Shown here piece by piece: positions 63,059 through 64,000 of a DNA stretch of 64,000 bases. The DNA is from Methanomicrobiales archaeon (GTDB lineage Archaea; Halobacteriota; Methanomicrobia; Methanomicrobiales; JACTUA01). Numbering within the stretch: the first letter of the stretch is position 1; each line of letters begins with the position of its first letter. Made by a program: the position numbers and the translations under genes. Under the pieces are notes generated by a model. The model worked only from the letters and a program-made list of their open reading frames with translations. It did no database searches and was not told where the DNA came from. The stretch covers positions 62,001 through 126,000 of the forward strand of contig JACTUA010000005.1 in NCBI GenBank assembly GCA_015660865.1. The letters run 5' to 3'.

Positions 63059-63724
63059 ATGCATCTCTCGAAAGGCAGGGCCATCATCGCAGGCATTCTC
63101 ATCCTCACCTTTGCCATCGCCATCGTCGCTTATCCCTACCTGCCGGACCGCCTGGCCTCCCACTGGGGCGTCTCCGGGGAGGTGAATGGGTACCTGCCGA
63201 AGATATGGGGCCTCTTCATCGTTCCCGTGATCTCGGCCGCCCTCACCCTCCTCTTCCTGCTTATCCCCAGGATCGATCCCCTCGGGAAGAACATCGCAAA
63301 GTTCATGGACGCCTACGAGCAGTTCGTCGTCATCATCCTCGCCTTTCTCTTCTATGTCTCTCTCCTCACGATCCTCTGGAATACCGGGATGCGGTTTTCC
63401 ATCGGCCAGGTTCTCTCCCCGGCCTTTGCCGTCCTTTTCTATGCATGCGGTATCCTCATCGGTAAGGCAAAGAGAAACTGGTTCATCGGGATCCGCACGC
63501 CCTGGACCCTCTCGAGCGACCGCGCCTGGGATAAAACCCATGCGATCGGCGGGAAGCTCTTCAGGATCGCGGGCGTTCTCGCCCTCGGGGGGATCCTCCT
63601 GCCAGGGATTGCATGGCTCTTCCTCCTCGGCCCAATCCTCCTCATCTCGGGTTACCTTGTCGTGTACTCCTATCTGGAATACCGGAGAGAGGAGGAGGAA
63701 AGAAAGCCATCCGATGGGACCTGA
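63059..63724 (+). CDS. SdpI-family membrane protein
   Basis: A 221-residue protein with about six membrane segments. YLPDRLASHWGVSGEVNGYLPK is the DUF1648 motif and IGIRTPWTLSSDRAWDKTHAIGGKLF the SdpI signature. Bacillus SdpI gives immunity to a killing peptide and signals its presence; for archaeal members the role is unknown. Weakly charged N-terminus, basic C-terminus (YRREEEERKPSDG). Standalone. Confidence 0.9.
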   Translation: MHLSKGRAIIAGILILTFAIAIVAYPYLPDRLASHWGVSGEVNGYLPKIWGLFIVPVISAALTLLFLLIPRIDPLGKNIAKFMDAYEQFVVIILAFLFYVSLLTILWNTGMRFSIGQVLSPAFAVLFYACGILIGKAKRNWFIGIRTPWTLSSDRAWDKTHAIGGKLFRIAGVLALGGILLPGIAWLFLLGPILLISGYLVVYSYLEYRREEEERKPSDGT

Positions 63725-63770
63725 CCATTTGTAAAGGTCCCGATGGAAAGGCCCGGTCACCTGACTGAAC

Positions 63771-64000
63771 TCAAACCCTCCCTTTCTCATCCGGGGACCG
63801 TATGCTGCACACCGACTGGCACTCGTTGCATTCCTCTTCGCAGGGCTCCACGTGGATGGTCACGTTCGCCCTCGGGAACTCGGTCCGGATATCCTTCTCA
63901 AGGTGATCGGTAAGATCATGAGCTGCCTCCACCGAGAGGTCCTTTCGCACGACCATATGGAGATCGATGAACTGCTCGGGGCCAGACCTTCTCGTGCGCA
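63771..64000 (-). CDS. Cation diffusion facilitator, C-terminal part (cut by window edge)
   Basis: The last ~76 codons of a CDF transporter whose 5' end lies beyond the window. RSGPEQFIDLHMVVRKDLSVEAAHDLTDHLEKDI and FPRANVTIHVEPCEEEC match the cytoplasmic ZT-dimer domain, with His and Asp residues for metal sensing. It ends in a Cys-rich tail (ECNECQSVC) that may bind zinc. The frame is open to the window edge. Confidence 0.88.
   Translation of the reverse strand, partial: RTRRSGPEQFIDLHMVVRKDLSVEAAHDLTDHLEKDIRTEFPRANVTIHVEPCEEECNECQSVCSIRSPDEKGRV

Overview
The window comes from a methanogenic archaeon, most likely of the order Methanomicrobiales; I cannot fix the genus. Reasons: a methanogenesis marker 2 C-terminus and mtxX at the left edge, an HMf-type archaeal histone, archaeal-type S-adenosylmethionine synthetase, GatD/GatE, a small DUF5350-like basic protein, a DUF2070 membrane protein, DacZ, and Mmp10, the enzyme that methylates an arginine of methyl-coenzyme M reductase. 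The DNA is GC-rich, so most genes cast long false open frames on the opposite strand, and many genes overlap by ATGA.

Layout. 1-1445 (+): methanogenesis marker genes and histone. 1539-11850 (-): one long run reading fumarase alpha/beta, korDABC, a 20-codon mini-ORF, sucC, sucD, dacZ, then S-adenosylmethionine synthetase and hisG-hisA-hisB. 11942-12709 (-): ribosomal protein L10e with a long charged tail. 12804-15531 (-): a nitrate/sulfonate-type ABC importer whose binding protein looks circularly permuted, divergent from an XRE-type regulator (15818) across an array of TGTCCA/TGGACA palindromes. 16386-20915 (+): argH, gatD, gatE. 20965-25225 (+): conserved archaeal genes (DUF5350-like, nitroreductase, UPF0212, PfkB kinase, DUF2070), then tRNA-Leu(UAA). 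25798-35817: membrane and redox genes (RNase II family, TMEM175-like, MFS, iron-sulfur flavoprotein, NapH-like ferredoxin, cupin, zinc ribbon). 35922-39948 (+): secreted lipoproteins, including a double chagasin-type inhibitor, a PQQ-dehydrogenase-like beta-propeller and a duplicated lipoprotein whose first copy is frameshifted. 39969-41979 (+): Rieske protein and aldehyde dehydrogenase. 42036-45927 (-): aspartase, SdhB and SdhA, divergent from a second two-subunit 2-oxoacid oxidoreductase (46060-48572, +). 48643-52119: DUF1622, a cation efflux protein, a ferredoxin, DUF2115 and a small Cys-rich protein. 52454-57998 (-): katG followed by the complete siroheme-to-heme pathway ahbD-ahbA-ahbB-ahbC. 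58261-64000: tRNA-Thr(UGU), DUF504, Mmp10, an M1 aminopeptidase, an SdpI-family protein and a partial cation efflux gene.

How the genes fit together. Aspartase or fumarase supplies fumarate, SdhAB can reduce it to succinate, SucCD makes succinyl-CoA and KorABCD carboxylates that to 2-oxoglutarate. This is the incomplete reductive citric-acid route expected of such methanogens, and nearly all of it lies in this window. The most striking locus is katG-ahbDABC: a catalase-peroxidase of bacterial appearance sits directly upstream of the four enzymes that make its haem cofactor from sirohaem. The arrangement suggests a self-sufficient peroxide-defence unit in an anaerobe, with a TTCGT/ACGAA palindrome between katG and ahbD.
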